DNA of 64,000 nt from Betaproteobacteria bacterium (GCA_003153475.1 PLYT01000085.1:39263-103262), one strand, 5' to 3'; positions 37,859 to 47,016 are shown, numbered from the stretch's first letter. Notes: generated by a model not told the origin, from the sequence alone. Translations and numbers: made by a program.

Positions 37859-38788
37859 GTGGGCGAGCTTTGGGGGATCACCTGCTACTTCAATCCGGTC
37901 GGCTACAAGCGGCGGTTGCAGAACTATCACCTGTTTCGCCGGCATTTGACCATTCCGCTGATCACCGTCGAGCTCGCGTATCGCGACGACTACGACCTTC
38001 CGGCCGATGCCGCCGACATACTGATTCGCCTGCGAAGCAGCGACGTGCTGTGGCAGAAGGAGCGTTTGCTCAATCTTGCGCTGGCGGCACTGCCGGACCG
38101 TTGCGATGCCGTGGCGTGGCTGGACTGCGATGTGGTGTTCGAGGACGACGACTGGCCGGCGCTGGCGGTGCAGGCGCTGCAGCGCTTCCCGTTGATCCAG
38201 CCTTTTCAGACGGTGCGCGAGACGACAGGCGACCCATGGGATAAGTCGAGCGGAGCCCCGGTCGACACCCCGTTGGGGTATTCGTTGGCCCATGTGCTTT
38301 CGCAGGGCACTGTCACCTCGGAGGTCCTTCGCGGCAATATGCGCCTGAAGCAGAGAAGAAACGGCGGTCTGGCCTGGGTTGCACGGCGCGAAGTGCTCGA
38401 CCATGACGGTTTCTATGATGCATGCATCATGGGGAGTGGAAACCGTGCGATGCTATGCGGCGCGCTGGGGATGCTGGATGATGCCATTTACTATCTCCAG
38501 ATGGCGCCGCCGTGGGCAGAGCACTATCGCGCGTGGGCGGAAAAGCACTTCCAAAGGGTCCGCGGCAGTATCGGCTGCAGCGACGGGCAGCTCATTCATT
38601 TGTGGCACGGTGACTTGGTGCATCGACGCTACCAGGAGCGGCATCGAGAATTCAGCGCCTTCGACTTTGATCCGGCAAGCGACATAGCCCTCGACCAGGA
38701 AGGCTGCTGGCGATGGAGCAGCGAGAAGCCCGAGATGCACGAATACGTTGCCCGCTACTTTCGAGAACGCCGGGAAGACGGCGACTGA
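37859..38788 (+). CDS. glycosyltransferase-like protein, intact paralogue of a tandem pair
   Basis: 309 residues, starting at GTG 37859 (the paralogue has ATG at the equivalent place). The sequence has a GT-A-like outline: an N-terminal strand GELWGITCYFNP, a helix-rich part with VLWQKERLLNLAL, and an acidic motif WLDCDVVFEDDDW (about residues 91-103) in the position of a DxD metal site. The C-terminal half has GSGNRAMLCGALG, LIHLWHGDLVHRRYQERHREF and WRWSSEKPEM. The His and Arg spacing near IHLWHG resembles the end of some sugar-nucleotide transferases. I cannot assign the sugar or acceptor. It lies upstream of its broken twin and an A-T didomain gene. Confidence 0.65.
   Translation: MGELWGITCYFNPVGYKRRLQNYHLFRRHLTIPLITVELAYRDDYDLPADAADILIRLRSSDVLWQKERLLNLALAALPDRCDAVAWLDCDVVFEDDDWPALAVQALQRFPLIQPFQTVRETTGDPWDKSSGAPVDTPLGYSLAHVLSQGTVTSEVLRGNMRLKQRRNGGLAWVARREVLDHDGFYDACIMGSGNRAMLCGALGMLDDAIYYLQMAPPWAEHYRAWAEKHFQRVRGSIGCSDGQLIHLWHGDLVHRRYQERHREFSAFDFDPASDIALDQEGCWRWSSEKPEMHEYVARYFRERREDGD
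37861..38151 (+). repeat. 291-bp direct repeat, copy 1
   Basis: These 291 bases are identical, base for base by eye, to 38902-39192. They cover codons 2-97 of the glycosyltransferase-like gene. Identity stops abruptly at the acidic motif, after which the two paralogues differ at many positions, apart from another identical stretch of about 45 bases around 38178-38221. The start codons just upstream differ (GTG here, ATG in copy 2). Confidence 0.95.
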
Positions 38789-38901
38789 CGGAGAACGTCG
38801 TGCACGTTGGCTGATGCATTGTGCGTCGCGTCGGTTCCGGTTATTGTGGCCGTCCGCGCCGCTTCCAGCACCCAGATTCGACGTTGACGCGAAATCCGTA
38901 T

Positions 38902-39192
38902 GGGCGAGCTTTGGGGGATCACCTGCTACTTCAATCCGGTCGGCTACAAGCGGCGGTTGCAGAACTATCACCTGTTTCGCCGGCATTTGACCATTCCGCT
39001 GATCACCGTCGAGCTCGCGTATCGCGACGACTACGACCTTCCGGCCGATGCCGCCGACATACTGATTCGCCTGCGAAGCAGCGACGTGCTGTGGCAGAAG
39101 GAGCGTTTGCTCAATCTTGCGCTGGCGGCACTGCCGGACCGTTGCGATGCCGTGGCGTGGCTGGACTGCGATGTGGTGTTCGAGGACGACGA
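38902..39192 (+). repeat. 291-bp direct repeat, copy 2
   Basis: This is the partner of the repeat at 37861-38151, 1041 bases downstream in the same orientation. Perfect identity at all codon positions beside strongly diverged flanks implies recent gene conversion or unequal crossing-over rather than selection on protein sequence. Confidence 0.95.
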
Positions 39193-39385
39193 TTGGGCGG
39201 CGCGAGCAGCGCAGGCGTTGCAGCGCTTCCCGTTGATCCAGCCTTTTCAGACGGTGCGCGAGCCTGCCGCGGATTGCTGGGACAAATCGAGCGGGGCTCC
39301 GGCTGACGCTCGAGTGGGACATTCGCTGACCTATCTGCTATCGATGGGCTTGGTCACGCCGGATCTCCTCCGGAACGCCATGCGC

Positions 39386-39401
39386 GTGACTCAGTGACTC
39401 A
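39386..39401 (+). repeat. 8-bp tandem duplication GTGACTCA x2
   Basis: GTGACTCA at 39386-39393 is repeated immediately at 39394-39401. The extra eight bases shift the frame and create the TGA that ends the first half of the second glycosyltransferase-like gene. Confidence 0.9.
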
Positions 39402-39826
39402 CCGAAGCAATTCGGGTCTGGCCTGGGCTGCGCGCCGTGAACTGATCGACCGCGATGGGTTCTATGATCCATGCATTCTGGGTAGCGGAAACCGTGCAAT
39501 GCTATGCGGCGCACTGGGTACGCCGGACGACGCCATTCAGTATCTTCAGATGACGCCGTCGTGGGCTGAGCATTATCGAGCGTGGGCAGAAAGGCTTTTT
39601 CGGAGCGTTCGCGCCGACGTCGGCTACATCACCGGTGGACTCATTCATTTGTGGCACGGCGATCTGCTGCACCGCCGCTACCAGGACCGGCATCGCGAAT
39701 TCCGCGCCTTCAACTTCGATCCCGCCACCGACATCGCACTCGACGCAAACGGGTGCTGGCGATGGAGCAGTCAGAAACCCGAAATGCACACCTATGTCGC
39801 CCGCTACTTTGAGGGACGACGGGAAG

Positions 39827-41830
39827 ATGGCGTTTGACGAGTATCAACGCATGCCTATGGCGACGCCAGGCGAGCAATCGCCTTACCTTCCTCCCGAGCA
39901 GCGCTCGATCGAGTCTCGCTGCTTTCATTCGCGGGACAGCTGGGTCCACATGGATCCCGATGCGCAGGGCCGCGCGATCCACGAGATCGTCGAAGCGCAG
40001 GCGGCCGCGACCCCGGACCAGGCGGCGGTCGTGTCTCCGGGCTGCACGCTCACTTATCGACAGCTCAACCAGGAGGCAAATCAGCTTGCCCGAGAGATAA
40101 TTGCACACCAACCGCCGGACGATGCGCCCATTGCGGTTTGCTGCCCGCTGGGCGCTGCACAACTCACCGCCATATTCGCCGTGTTGAAGGCCGGACGAAT
40201 CCTTGTGTCCCTTTCATCGTCTGATCCGCCGGCGAGAAACCGAGCGATACTGCAATCAACCGGCGCGCAAATGATCGTCACCGATGGTGCCAATTGGGCC
40301 ATGGCACACACATTGGCGCGCGATGACTACCCTGTTCTGAATGTCGACGCGTCGCACCGAACCAGGGTTTGCGGCAACCTCAATCTCCCCGTACGCGCCG
40401 ATGCATTGGTGCGGATCGCCTTGACTTCCGGCTCTACCGGTGAGCCGAAGGGCATCATGCAGACGCATCGAACGGCGCTATACGGAGCCGTCGCCCGCAA
40501 CAACGCGGTTCATTTGTGCGCCGCGGACAGGCTGCTGATGGTGACGCCGGTCTTTACCGATCTCTGGCGACCTCTTCTGGTCGGTGGAACCCTCTACCTG
40601 TTCGACGTCAAATCCGACGACCTGCGCTGCCTGCAACGCTGGATGGACGAGGAAGAGATATCGGCATTCCGTTCCACGCCCAGCGTATTGCGCCAGCTCG
40701 TGGCGAGCCTGGAACCTGGAAAACCGGGCCGGGCGAGATCGAACTCGTTTCTCGCTCCGTCGATGCGCGTCATCGAGTCGATGGGCGAGCCCGTGCCGAG
40801 AGAATGCATACTCCTGTATCAAAAGCATTTTTCCCCGCGATGCATGTTCGTCAATTTCCTCGGCTCGAAGGAAGTGCTGGACTACCGGATCTATTACGTC
40901 GACCACACGACCGAGGTGGCGGAGCGCTTCCTTCCGGGTGGTTATCCATTCGGCGGTGCTCGCGTCGCTCTCCTTGACGACGCGGGCGAAATTGCCGGGC
41001 CCAGCGACGCCGGTGAGATCGCGGTCGAGAATCGATCGATGTCGCCGGGTTATTGGCGTCGCGCTGACCTGACCGACGAGCGCTTTCGAGCCACCGCCAC
41101 GGGCAGACGTCGAATCTATCGGACCGGCGACATGGGCCGGCTCATGCCCGACGATTGCCTCGTCTATCTCGGTAGAAAAGATTCGATGGTGAAAATTCGC
41201 GGGCACCGCGTCGACGTCACCCATGTCGAGGAATCGCTACGCGACCTCGTGTCGGTGACCGAGGCCACCGTCATCGTCAAAGAGACTGCGCAACAAGAAG
41301 TGGCGCTCGTTGCCTTTGTTGTCGTGTCGACACCGCAACCTGACGCTGAGCGCCGCATCCGGCGTGAGCTCGCCAGAAGCCTGCCCGACTACATGATCCC
41401 GTCGGCGATTGTGTTGCTCGAGGCAATGCCGACGACCGCGATGGGCAAGACGGATCGCCTGCACCTGCGTTCGCTGGTCCCCGCTCCGCCGCGGCGCACG
41501 TTGTCCACGGATTTGCCGCGCACGCCTGTCGAAATCGAGCTTGCCGCCATATGGCCAGAAGTCCTCGGACGGGATCGGGTCGCCCTGCACGATAACTTTT
41601 TCGAGCTGGGCGGAACGTCGTTGTCGGTGATGCGGGTTGTTTCGAGGGTGCAGCAGCGCTTCGATATCGATCTTCCGTTGGCCGCGCTGTTCCGGGTGCC
41701 GACGCTACGGGAGTTTGCATTGCTCGTGTCCGAGGCGCTCGATGCCGCGGAACGAATCGCCGTCGTGCCTCGTCCCCGATTGAAGAGGCGCAAGATCGGC
41801 GGAGGGCTCAAGCGCCCGGATATCGAGTGA
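39827..41830 (+). CDS. NRPS-like adenylation-carrier (A-T) didomain protein
   Basis: This is a 667-residue stand-alone nonribosomal-peptide-type loading module. The adenylation domain (about 45-560) has RAIHEIVEAQAAATPDQAAVV, the P-loop LTSGSTGEPKG (199-209), the hinge IYRTGDMGRLMPDDCLVYLGRKDSMVKIRGHRVD and a C-terminal lysine in AMGKTDRL. The carrier domain (about 575-645) has DNFFELGGTSLS with Ser598 as the phosphopantetheine site. A basic tail, RPRLKRRKIGGGLKRPD, follows. No condensation or release domain exists, so the loaded amino acid must pass to another enzyme. The ATG lies 11 bases before the end of the broken glycosyltransferase-like frame, so the two were coupled. The amino acid is not predicted. 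Confidence 0.88.
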   Translation: MAFDEYQRMPMATPGEQSPYLPPEQRSIESRCFHSRDSWVHMDPDAQGRAIHEIVEAQAAATPDQAAVVSPGCTLTYRQLNQEANQLAREIIAHQPPDDAPIAVCCPLGAAQLTAIFAVLKAGRILVSLSSSDPPARNRAILQSTGAQMIVTDGANWAMAHTLARDDYPVLNVDASHRTRVCGNLNLPVRADALVRIALTSGSTGEPKGIMQTHRTALYGAVARNNAVHLCAADRLLMVTPVFTDLWRPLLVGGTLYLFDVKSDDLRCLQRWMDEEEISAFRSTPSVLRQLVASLEPGKPGRARSNSFLAPSMRVIESMGEPVPRECILLYQKHFSPRCMFVNFLGSKEVLDYRIYYVDHTTEVAERFLPGGYPFGGARVALLDDAGEIAGPSDAGEIAVENRSMSPGYWRRADLTDERFRATATGRRRIYRTGDMGRLMPDDCLVYLGRKDSMVKIRGHRVDVTHVEESLRDLVSVTEATVIVKETAQQEVALVAFVVVSTPQPDAERRIRRELARSLPDYMIPSAIVLLEAMPTTAMGKTDRLHLRSLVPAPPRRTLSTDLPRTPVEIELAAIWPEVLGRDRVALHDNFFELGGTSLSVMRVVSRVQQRFDIDLPLAALFRVPTLREFALLVSEALDAAERIAVVPRPRLKRRKIGGGLKRPDIE

Positions 41831-41851
41831 GTCCGTAATCGCGGCCAAACC

Positions 41852-43105
41852 ATGCGCTATTCGATCTTTTCGCTGGCCCGCAATGCGCTGAGTCGCCACG
41901 AGCATTGGCCGCTCGCCTGGCGCAGTCCCGAGCCGAAGCGCAGCTACGAGGCGATCGTCGTCGGCGGCGGCGGCCACGGATTGGCAACCGCCTATTACCT
42001 CGCCAAAGAACACGAGATCAACAACGTCGCGGTGCTGGAGAAAGGCTGGCTCGGCGGCGGCAACACCGGTCGCAACACCACGATCGTTCGCTCGAATTAC
42101 CATCTCGATCCGAACGCGCATTTCTACGAATTCTCGCTGAAGCTGTGGGAGACGCTTTCACAAGAACTGAACTTCAACGTCATGTACAGCGCGCGCGGCG
42201 TGCTGAACCTGGTGCACTCGCCCGCGGACATGGACGCCGCAATCCGGCGCGGCAACGCGATGTGTCTGAACGGCATCGATGCGAAGTTCTTGAGCCGCGA
42301 CCAGATTGCCGCATGGATTCCCGAGCTCGATACGTCGTCCTCGGCGCGCTTCCCCATCGTCGGCGGGCTGCTGCAGCCGCGCGGCGGAACCGTGCGCCAC
42401 GACGCAGTGGCGTGGGGGTACGCCCGTGCCGCGGATGCCTGCGGTGTCGACATCATCCAGAACTGCGAGGTCACCGGCATACGCCTCGACGGGGGCGCGG
42501 TAAGCGGCGTCGACACGACGCGAGGCTTTATCTCGACCCGCAAGCTCGGCATCGCGGTCGCCGGAAACTCGAGCCGGCTCGCGGCGATGGCAGGCATCCG
42601 GCTGCCGATCGAATCGCACGTGCTGCAGGCGATGGTGTCCGAGCCGATCAAGCCGGTGCTCGACACCGTCGTGACCTCGGGTGTCGTGCATTTCTACATC
42701 AGCCAGTCGGACAAGGGCGAGCTGGTGATGGGCGGCGACCTCGATTTCTACAATTCGTATGCGCAACGCGGCAACCTGCCCGCTCTCGAGCACGTCGTTG
42801 CCGCGTGTCTCGCGCTCTTTCCCAGTTTCGGTCGCCTGCGCCAGCTGCGCAGCTGGGGTGGCATCATGGACATGACGATGGACGGCAGCCCGATTATCGC
42901 GAAGCTTCCGGTCGATGGCCTGACGATGACCGGCGGATGGTGTTACGGCGGCTTCAAGGCGACGCCCGCGTCGGGCTGGTTGCATGCGTACACGATGGCG
43001 CGCGGCGAGCCGCATCGGTTGAACGCCGCGTTCACGCTGGAGCGCTTTGCCGAGGGCCGGATGATCGACGAAAGCGGTACCGGGCCCAAAGCATGGGCCC
43101 ATTGA
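41852..43105 (+). CDS. soxB: sarcosine oxidase beta subunit
   Basis: This 417-residue DAO-family flavoprotein subunit oxidises sarcosine at a covalently held FMN/FAD centre of the heterotetramer. The FAD-binding motif is AIVVGGGGHGLATAYYLAKEH, then EKGWLGGGNTGRNTTIVRSNY; the latter is diagnostic for SoxB and contains the RNTTI loop. The C-terminal part has GSPIIAKLPVDGLTMTGGWCYGGFKATPASG. It starts with ATG 22 bases after the A-T gene and heads soxB-D-A-G. Confidence 0.95.
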   Translation: MRYSIFSLARNALSRHEHWPLAWRSPEPKRSYEAIVVGGGGHGLATAYYLAKEHEINNVAVLEKGWLGGGNTGRNTTIVRSNYHLDPNAHFYEFSLKLWETLSQELNFNVMYSARGVLNLVHSPADMDAAIRRGNAMCLNGIDAKFLSRDQIAAWIPELDTSSSARFPIVGGLLQPRGGTVRHDAVAWGYARAADACGVDIIQNCEVTGIRLDGGAVSGVDTTRGFISTRKLGIAVAGNSSRLAAMAGIRLPIESHVLQAMVSEPIKPVLDTVVTSGVVHFYISQSDKGELVMGGDLDFYNSYAQRGNLPALEHVVAACLALFPSFGRLRQLRSWGGIMDMTMDGSPIIAKLPVDGLTMTGGWCYGGFKATPASGWLHAYTMARGEPHRLNAAFTLERFAEGRMIDESGTGPKAWAH

Positions 43106-43112
43106 GCGCGTC

Positions 43113-43388
43113 ATGCTGCTGATCCCTTGTCCGTGGTGCGGCTCGCGCAATCAGGTCGAGTTTACCTACGGCGGTGACGCGACGCTCAAGCGGCCACCGC
43201 CGGATGCGCCCGTCGAAGCGTGGTACGAATTCGTCTACCTGCGCGACAACCCTTGCGGTCCGCATGACGAGCTGTGGCTGCACAGTGCCGGTTGTCGGCG
43301 CTGGCTCAAGGTGCGTCGCGACACGCGCACGCATGACATCCTCGCGAGCGCCCGCCCCGACCAGGCGTTGCCCGGAGGCGAGCCGTGA
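43113..43388 (+). CDS. soxD: sarcosine oxidase delta subunit
   Basis: This is a 91-residue zinc-binding subunit of the heterotetrameric sarcosine oxidase. The ligands expected for the family are all present: Cys6 and Cys9 (LIPCPWCGSRNQVEF), His57 and Cys61 (LHSAGCRRWLKVRRDT). It lies 7 bases after soxB and overlaps the GTG start of soxA (GTGA), so translation is coupled. Confidence 0.95.
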   Translation: MLLIPCPWCGSRNQVEFTYGGDATLKRPPPDAPVEAWYEFVYLRDNPCGPHDELWLHSAGCRRWLKVRRDTRTHDILASARPDQALPGGEP

Positions 43389-46381
43389 CGCAGTCGCACC
43401 GTCTGGCGGCCGGGGGCATCGTCGATCGCTCGCGAACGCTCGATTTTTCATTCGACGGCGCCGCTTATCAGGGTCATCCCGGCGACATGCTGGCTTCCGC
43501 CCTGCTGGCCAACGGCGTGCATCTGGTCGGCCGCAGCTTCAAGTATCACCGTCCGCGCGGCATCGTCACCGCCGGCGCCGACGAGCCGAATGCACTGGTC
43601 CAGCTCGCACGGGGCGCACGCACCGAACCCAATACGCGTGCCACGCAGCAGGAGCTCTACCAGGGGCTGGCAGCTGCGAGCCAGAACCGCTGGCCATCGT
43701 TGCGCTTCGACGTCGGCGCGCTCAACGATGTGCTCTCGCCCTTGTTTCCGGCCGGGTTCTATTACAAGACTTTCATGTGGCCGCCAGGGCCGCGCTGGTG
43801 GCTGAAATACGAGCATGCGATCCGCCGCGCCGCAGGGCTCGGCCACGCACCGCGCAATCCCGACCCCGACCATTACCAGCATCGCCACGCGCACTGCGAC
43901 GTCCTGGTGATCGGCGGCGGCCCGGCGGGCCTCGCCGCGGCGCAATCCGCCGCCCGGTGCGGTGCACGGGTCATCCTGTGCGATGAGAACGCGGCGTTCG
44001 GCGGCAGTGTTCGCGGCGCCGCGGACGCGATCGACGGCGCTCCGCCCGCGAGCTGGATCGCGGCGTGCGTCGACCAGCTCGCGGCCAACGGCGATGTCAC
44101 GCTGTTGCCGCGCACTACCGCCTTCGGCTATTACGATCAGAACCTGGTTGGACTGATCGAGCGCGTCGCCGATCATTTGCCCGAGCCGCCGCCGTTCACG
44201 CCGCGCCAGAGGCTGTGGCACGTGCGAGCCGGCATCGTGGTGCTCGCGAGCGGCGCACTGGAGCGCGGCATCGCCTATGCCGGCAACGATCTTCCCGGCA
44301 CGATGCTCGCCGGTGCAGCGCAGGCGTATGTCAGTCGCTACGGCGTCAAGCCCGGAACCCGCGCGGTCATCTTTGCCAATAACGACAGCGCCTACGGCGC
44401 GGCGTTGCAGTTGCACAACGCCGGTGTTACCGTCGCCGCGATTGCCGATGCGCGGCCGCAAGCAGCACTCTTCGGCGACCATCCGCAACGCGCGCGCGCC
44501 GACGGCATCCCGATATTGCCCGGAAGCGCCATCGTCCGCGCGCACGGCAGGCTGCGGGTGGCCGGCGTCGATCTGGTGTCGCTCGGCGGCGGCGCAGCGC
44601 GGCGGATCGATTGCGATCTGGTGTGCGTATCGGGCGGCTGGAATCCCGCCGTGCATCTTTACTCGCAATCGCGCGGCAAGCTTCGCTACGACGACGCGCT
44701 GGCGACATTCTTGCCCGATGTCGCGCCGCAGGCGATCGTCGCCGCCGGCGCGGCCAATGGCAAGTTCGACCTCGGTGCCATCCTTTCCGATGGACACGCC
44801 GCAGGATTCGTCGCCGCTGCACGGGCGGGCTTCGCCGCGCCCGCAAGGCATGCCGCGCCGGCAGCCGACGCTGTGTCGACCGGCCCGTTGCTGCCGTTGT
44901 GGTCGGTGCCGGCGCGGCGCGGTGCCAAGTGCTTTGTCGATTGGCAGAACGACGTGACCGTCGCCGACGTCGCGCTCGCCGCGCGCGAAGGCTACCGCTC
45001 GGTCGAACATCTGAAGCGCTACACGACGCTGGGCATGGGCACCGACCAGGGCAAGACCGGCAACATCGTCGGCCTGGCACTTCTGGCCGCCGAGCTGGGT
45101 GTGGCGATTCCTCGCGTGGGGACGACGACTTTTCGTCCCCCGTACACGCCCGTGACGCTGGGCACGCTGGCCGGGCACGAAGCCGGTGCGGACCTCGAGC
45201 CGACGCGCCATTCGGCGATGCACGACTGGCATGTCGAGCACGGCGCGCGGATGCTGAACGCGGGCTTGTGGAAGCGGCCGCATTCGTATCCGCGTCCCGG
45301 CGAATCGGAGGACGACGCGGCCAACCGCGAAGCGAAGAATGTGCGCAACCGCGTCGGGCTGGTCGATGTATCGACCCTGGGCAAGATCGAGCTGCAGGGA
45401 CGCGACGTCGCCGAATTTCTCAATCGCGTCTATATCAATCGATGGGACACGCTGGCGGTCGGACGCTGCCGCTATGGCGTCATGTTGCGCGACGACGGCA
45501 TGGTGTTCGACGACGGCACGACCTCGCGCTTGAGCGCGACGCATTATCTGATGACGACGACGACGCTCAACGCGGTCAACGTCATGCAGCATCTCGAATA
45601 CTTGTTGCAGGTCGAATGGCCCGAGCTGGATGTATTCGCCACGTCGGTCACCGAGCAATGGGCGGCGGCCGCGCTCTCCGGTCCGATGGCGCGCAAGGTT
45701 TTGGCTACGGTGGTGTCGATCGACGTTTCCAATGCGGCATTTCCGTTTCTCGCCGTCGGCGACTGCGAGCTCGCTGCCGGCAAGGCGCGCATTCCGGCGC
45801 GCCTGTTCCGCATGAGCTACTCGGGCGAGCTCGCCTACGAGATCCATGTGCCGGTCACGCACGGCCGCGCGATGTGGGAAGCGGTCATGGCGGCGGGCGA
45901 GCCGTTCGGCATCATGGCCTACGGCACCGAGGCGATGAGCACCTTGCGCATCGAAAAGGGACACGTGGTCGTCGGTCCCGAGGCCGACGGGCGCACGACC
46001 GCCGACGACCTCGGCATGGGCAAGCTCGTGAGCTCGGCCAAATCGTGCATCGGCAAGCCGCTGCTGGCGCGGCCGGCGCTGACGTCGCCCGACCGCTGGC
46101 AGCTGGTCGGCCTGACCGCGATCGACGGGATGATTCCTCGCGGGGGCAAGCTCGTCGCCGATCCTGGACAAGCGGCGCCGATCCCGATGCTGGGTCACGT
46201 CAGCTCGTGGTGCTGGAGCCCGAACCTCGACGCATCGATCGGTCTCGCGCTGCTGGAGCGCGGCCGCGCGCGGCACGGCGAAACCCTGTGGGCGGTGTCG
46301 CCGCTGGCCGATGCACGGGTCAGGGTGCGCGTCGGACCGCCATGCTTCATCGATCCCGAAGGCGAGCGCCTGCGTGTCTGA
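43385..46381 (+). CDS. soxA: sarcosine oxidase alpha subunit
   Basis: This is the 998-residue large subunit that channels the methyl group to tetrahydrofolate. Domains run in order. A ferredoxin-like N terminus without obvious cluster cysteines (SFKYHRPRGIVTAGADEPNA) occupies about 15-85. A NAD/FAD Rossmann region follows (about 172-420), with DVLVIGGGPAGLAAAQSAARCGA and AVIFANNDSAYGAAL. A GcvT-like folate domain (about 610-990) includes HDWHVEHGARMLNAGLWKRPHSY and NRVGLVDVSTLGKIELQG. It starts with GTG in the soxD stop. The product methylene-THF feeds one-carbon metabolism. Confidence 0.95.
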   Translation: MTQSHRLAAGGIVDRSRTLDFSFDGAAYQGHPGDMLASALLANGVHLVGRSFKYHRPRGIVTAGADEPNALVQLARGARTEPNTRATQQELYQGLAAASQNRWPSLRFDVGALNDVLSPLFPAGFYYKTFMWPPGPRWWLKYEHAIRRAAGLGHAPRNPDPDHYQHRHAHCDVLVIGGGPAGLAAAQSAARCGARVILCDENAAFGGSVRGAADAIDGAPPASWIAACVDQLAANGDVTLLPRTTAFGYYDQNLVGLIERVADHLPEPPPFTPRQRLWHVRAGIVVLASGALERGIAYAGNDLPGTMLAGAAQAYVSRYGVKPGTRAVIFANNDSAYGAALQLHNAGVTVAAIADARPQAALFGDHPQRARADGIPILPGSAIVRAHGRLRVAGVDLVSLGGGAARRIDCDLVCVSGGWNPAVHLYSQSRGKLRYDDALATFLPDVAPQAIVAAGAANGKFDLGAILSDGHAAGFVAAARAGFAAPARHAAPAADAVSTGPLLPLWSVPARRGAKCFVDWQNDVTVADVALAAREGYRSVEHLKRYTTLGMGTDQGKTGNIVGLALLAAELGVAIPRVGTTTFRPPYTPVTLGTLAGHEAGADLEPTRHSAMHDWHVEHGARMLNAGLWKRPHSYPRPGESEDDAANREAKNVRNRVGLVDVSTLGKIELQGRDVAEFLNRVYINRWDTLAVGRCRYGVMLRDDGMVFDDGTTSRLSATHYLMTTTTLNAVNVMQHLEYLLQVEWPELDVFATSVTEQWAAAALSGPMARKVLATVVSIDVSNAAFPFLAVGDCELAAGKARIPARLFRMSYSGELAYEIHVPVTHGRAMWEAVMAAGEPFGIMAYGTEAMSTLRIEKGHVVVGPEADGRTTADDLGMGKLVSSAKSCIGKPLLARPALTSPDRWQLVGLTAIDGMIPRGGKLVADPGQAAPIPMLGHVSSWCWSPNLDASIGLALLERGRARHGETLWAVSPLADARVRVRVGPPCFIDPEGERLRV

Positions 46382-46982
46382 AGCGGACCCGACAACGATC
46401 GGCTCGACCGCGCCGGGGCACTATGGCTCCGCGAGTACGGCGCTCTTTCTCCGCGAGGCGACGATCGCGACGGCGTGGAACGTTCACGGCGATGCCGGAT
46501 CAGCGTCGCTGCGCGCCGAAGTGCAGCGCATCGCGCGCCTCGTTTTGCCGATGGCAGCCAATACGACGAGCAAGGGAGAAGGTGTGACGGCGCTGTGGCT
46601 CGGGCCCCAATCCTGGCTGCTGGTCGCCGCCGACGCGGCAGCGTTGGGCGATTTCGCCGGCGCGCGCGATGCGGTGAACGCCGCCGGCGGCGCGCTGTTC
46701 GACGTTTCGGCGAGCCGCATCGCCTATGCCGTCGATGGAGCGCCAGCGGCCGCGATCATGGCCGCCGGCTGTCCGCTCGACTTCCATCCGCGGCACTTCG
46801 GCGCCGGACAATGTCGACAAAGCCTGTATGGTCGCGTTCCGGCGCTGTTTTATCGCCATCGCGAACCGCCGGATTGCACGATGCTGGTCGCGAGGAGCTT
46901 TGCGCACGACGTCTGGCGCTCGCTCTGCACGGCGGCCGCGCCCTGCGGGTACACGGTCCGCGCAGCAGCACCGTTCGGCTGA
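46374..46982 (+). CDS. soxG: sarcosine oxidase gamma subunit
   Basis: This is a 202-residue GcvT-related accessory subunit of sarcosine oxidase. Recognisable features are LWLGPQSWLLVAADAAA, GALFDVSASRIAYAVDGA and the C-terminal LVARSFAHDVWRSLCTAA. I chose the GTG at 46374, eight bases inside the end of soxA. This continues the chain of overlaps through the operon. It is the least conserved subunit of the complex, but position and motifs agree. Confidence 0.9.
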   Translation: MSEADPTTIGSTAPGHYGSASTALFLREATIATAWNVHGDAGSASLRAEVQRIARLVLPMAANTTSKGEGVTALWLGPQSWLLVAADAAALGDFAGARDAVNAAGGALFDVSASRIAYAVDGAPAAAIMAAGCPLDFHPRHFGAGQCRQSLYGRVPALFYRHREPPDCTMLVARSFAHDVWRSLCTAAAPCGYTVRAAAPFG

Positions 46983-47016
46983 TGCCTGCTGGCTGCCCGT
47001 CGCGGCCAGGACTTCG

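Larger units (their letters stand above)
38900..39837 (+). pseudogene. second glycosyltransferase-like paralogue, frameshifted by an 8-bp tandem duplication
   Basis: From the ATG at 38900 the frame matches the first paralogue until MRVTQ and a TGA at 39395-39397. The rest continues in another frame from 39394 (THRSNSGLAWAARRE onward) to 39837. At the junction the octamer GTGACTCA is present twice in tandem (39386-39401). Removing one copy restores MRVTHRSNSGLAW and a gene of exactly 930 bp, the same length as the intact paralogue. After codon 97 the protein has diverged (for example WAARAAQALQRF against WPALAVQALQRF). Conserved segments GSGNRAMLCGALG and LIHLWHGDLLHRRYQ survive, so decay is recent. 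A protein from the GTG at 39394 is conceivable but would lack the N-terminal domain. Confidence 0.85.

Noticed and set aside
43448..46276. A 942-codon open frame on the minus strand opposite soxA
   Set aside because: soxA is certain from its motifs. The antisense frame is Arg-, His- and Asp-rich with no recognisable domain and arises from GC-rich codon bias.
43385..46381. 2Fe-2S cluster in the ferredoxin-like N terminus of SoxA
   Set aside because: The segment lacks the cysteine pattern needed to hold a cluster, as is usual for sarcosine oxidase alpha subunits.
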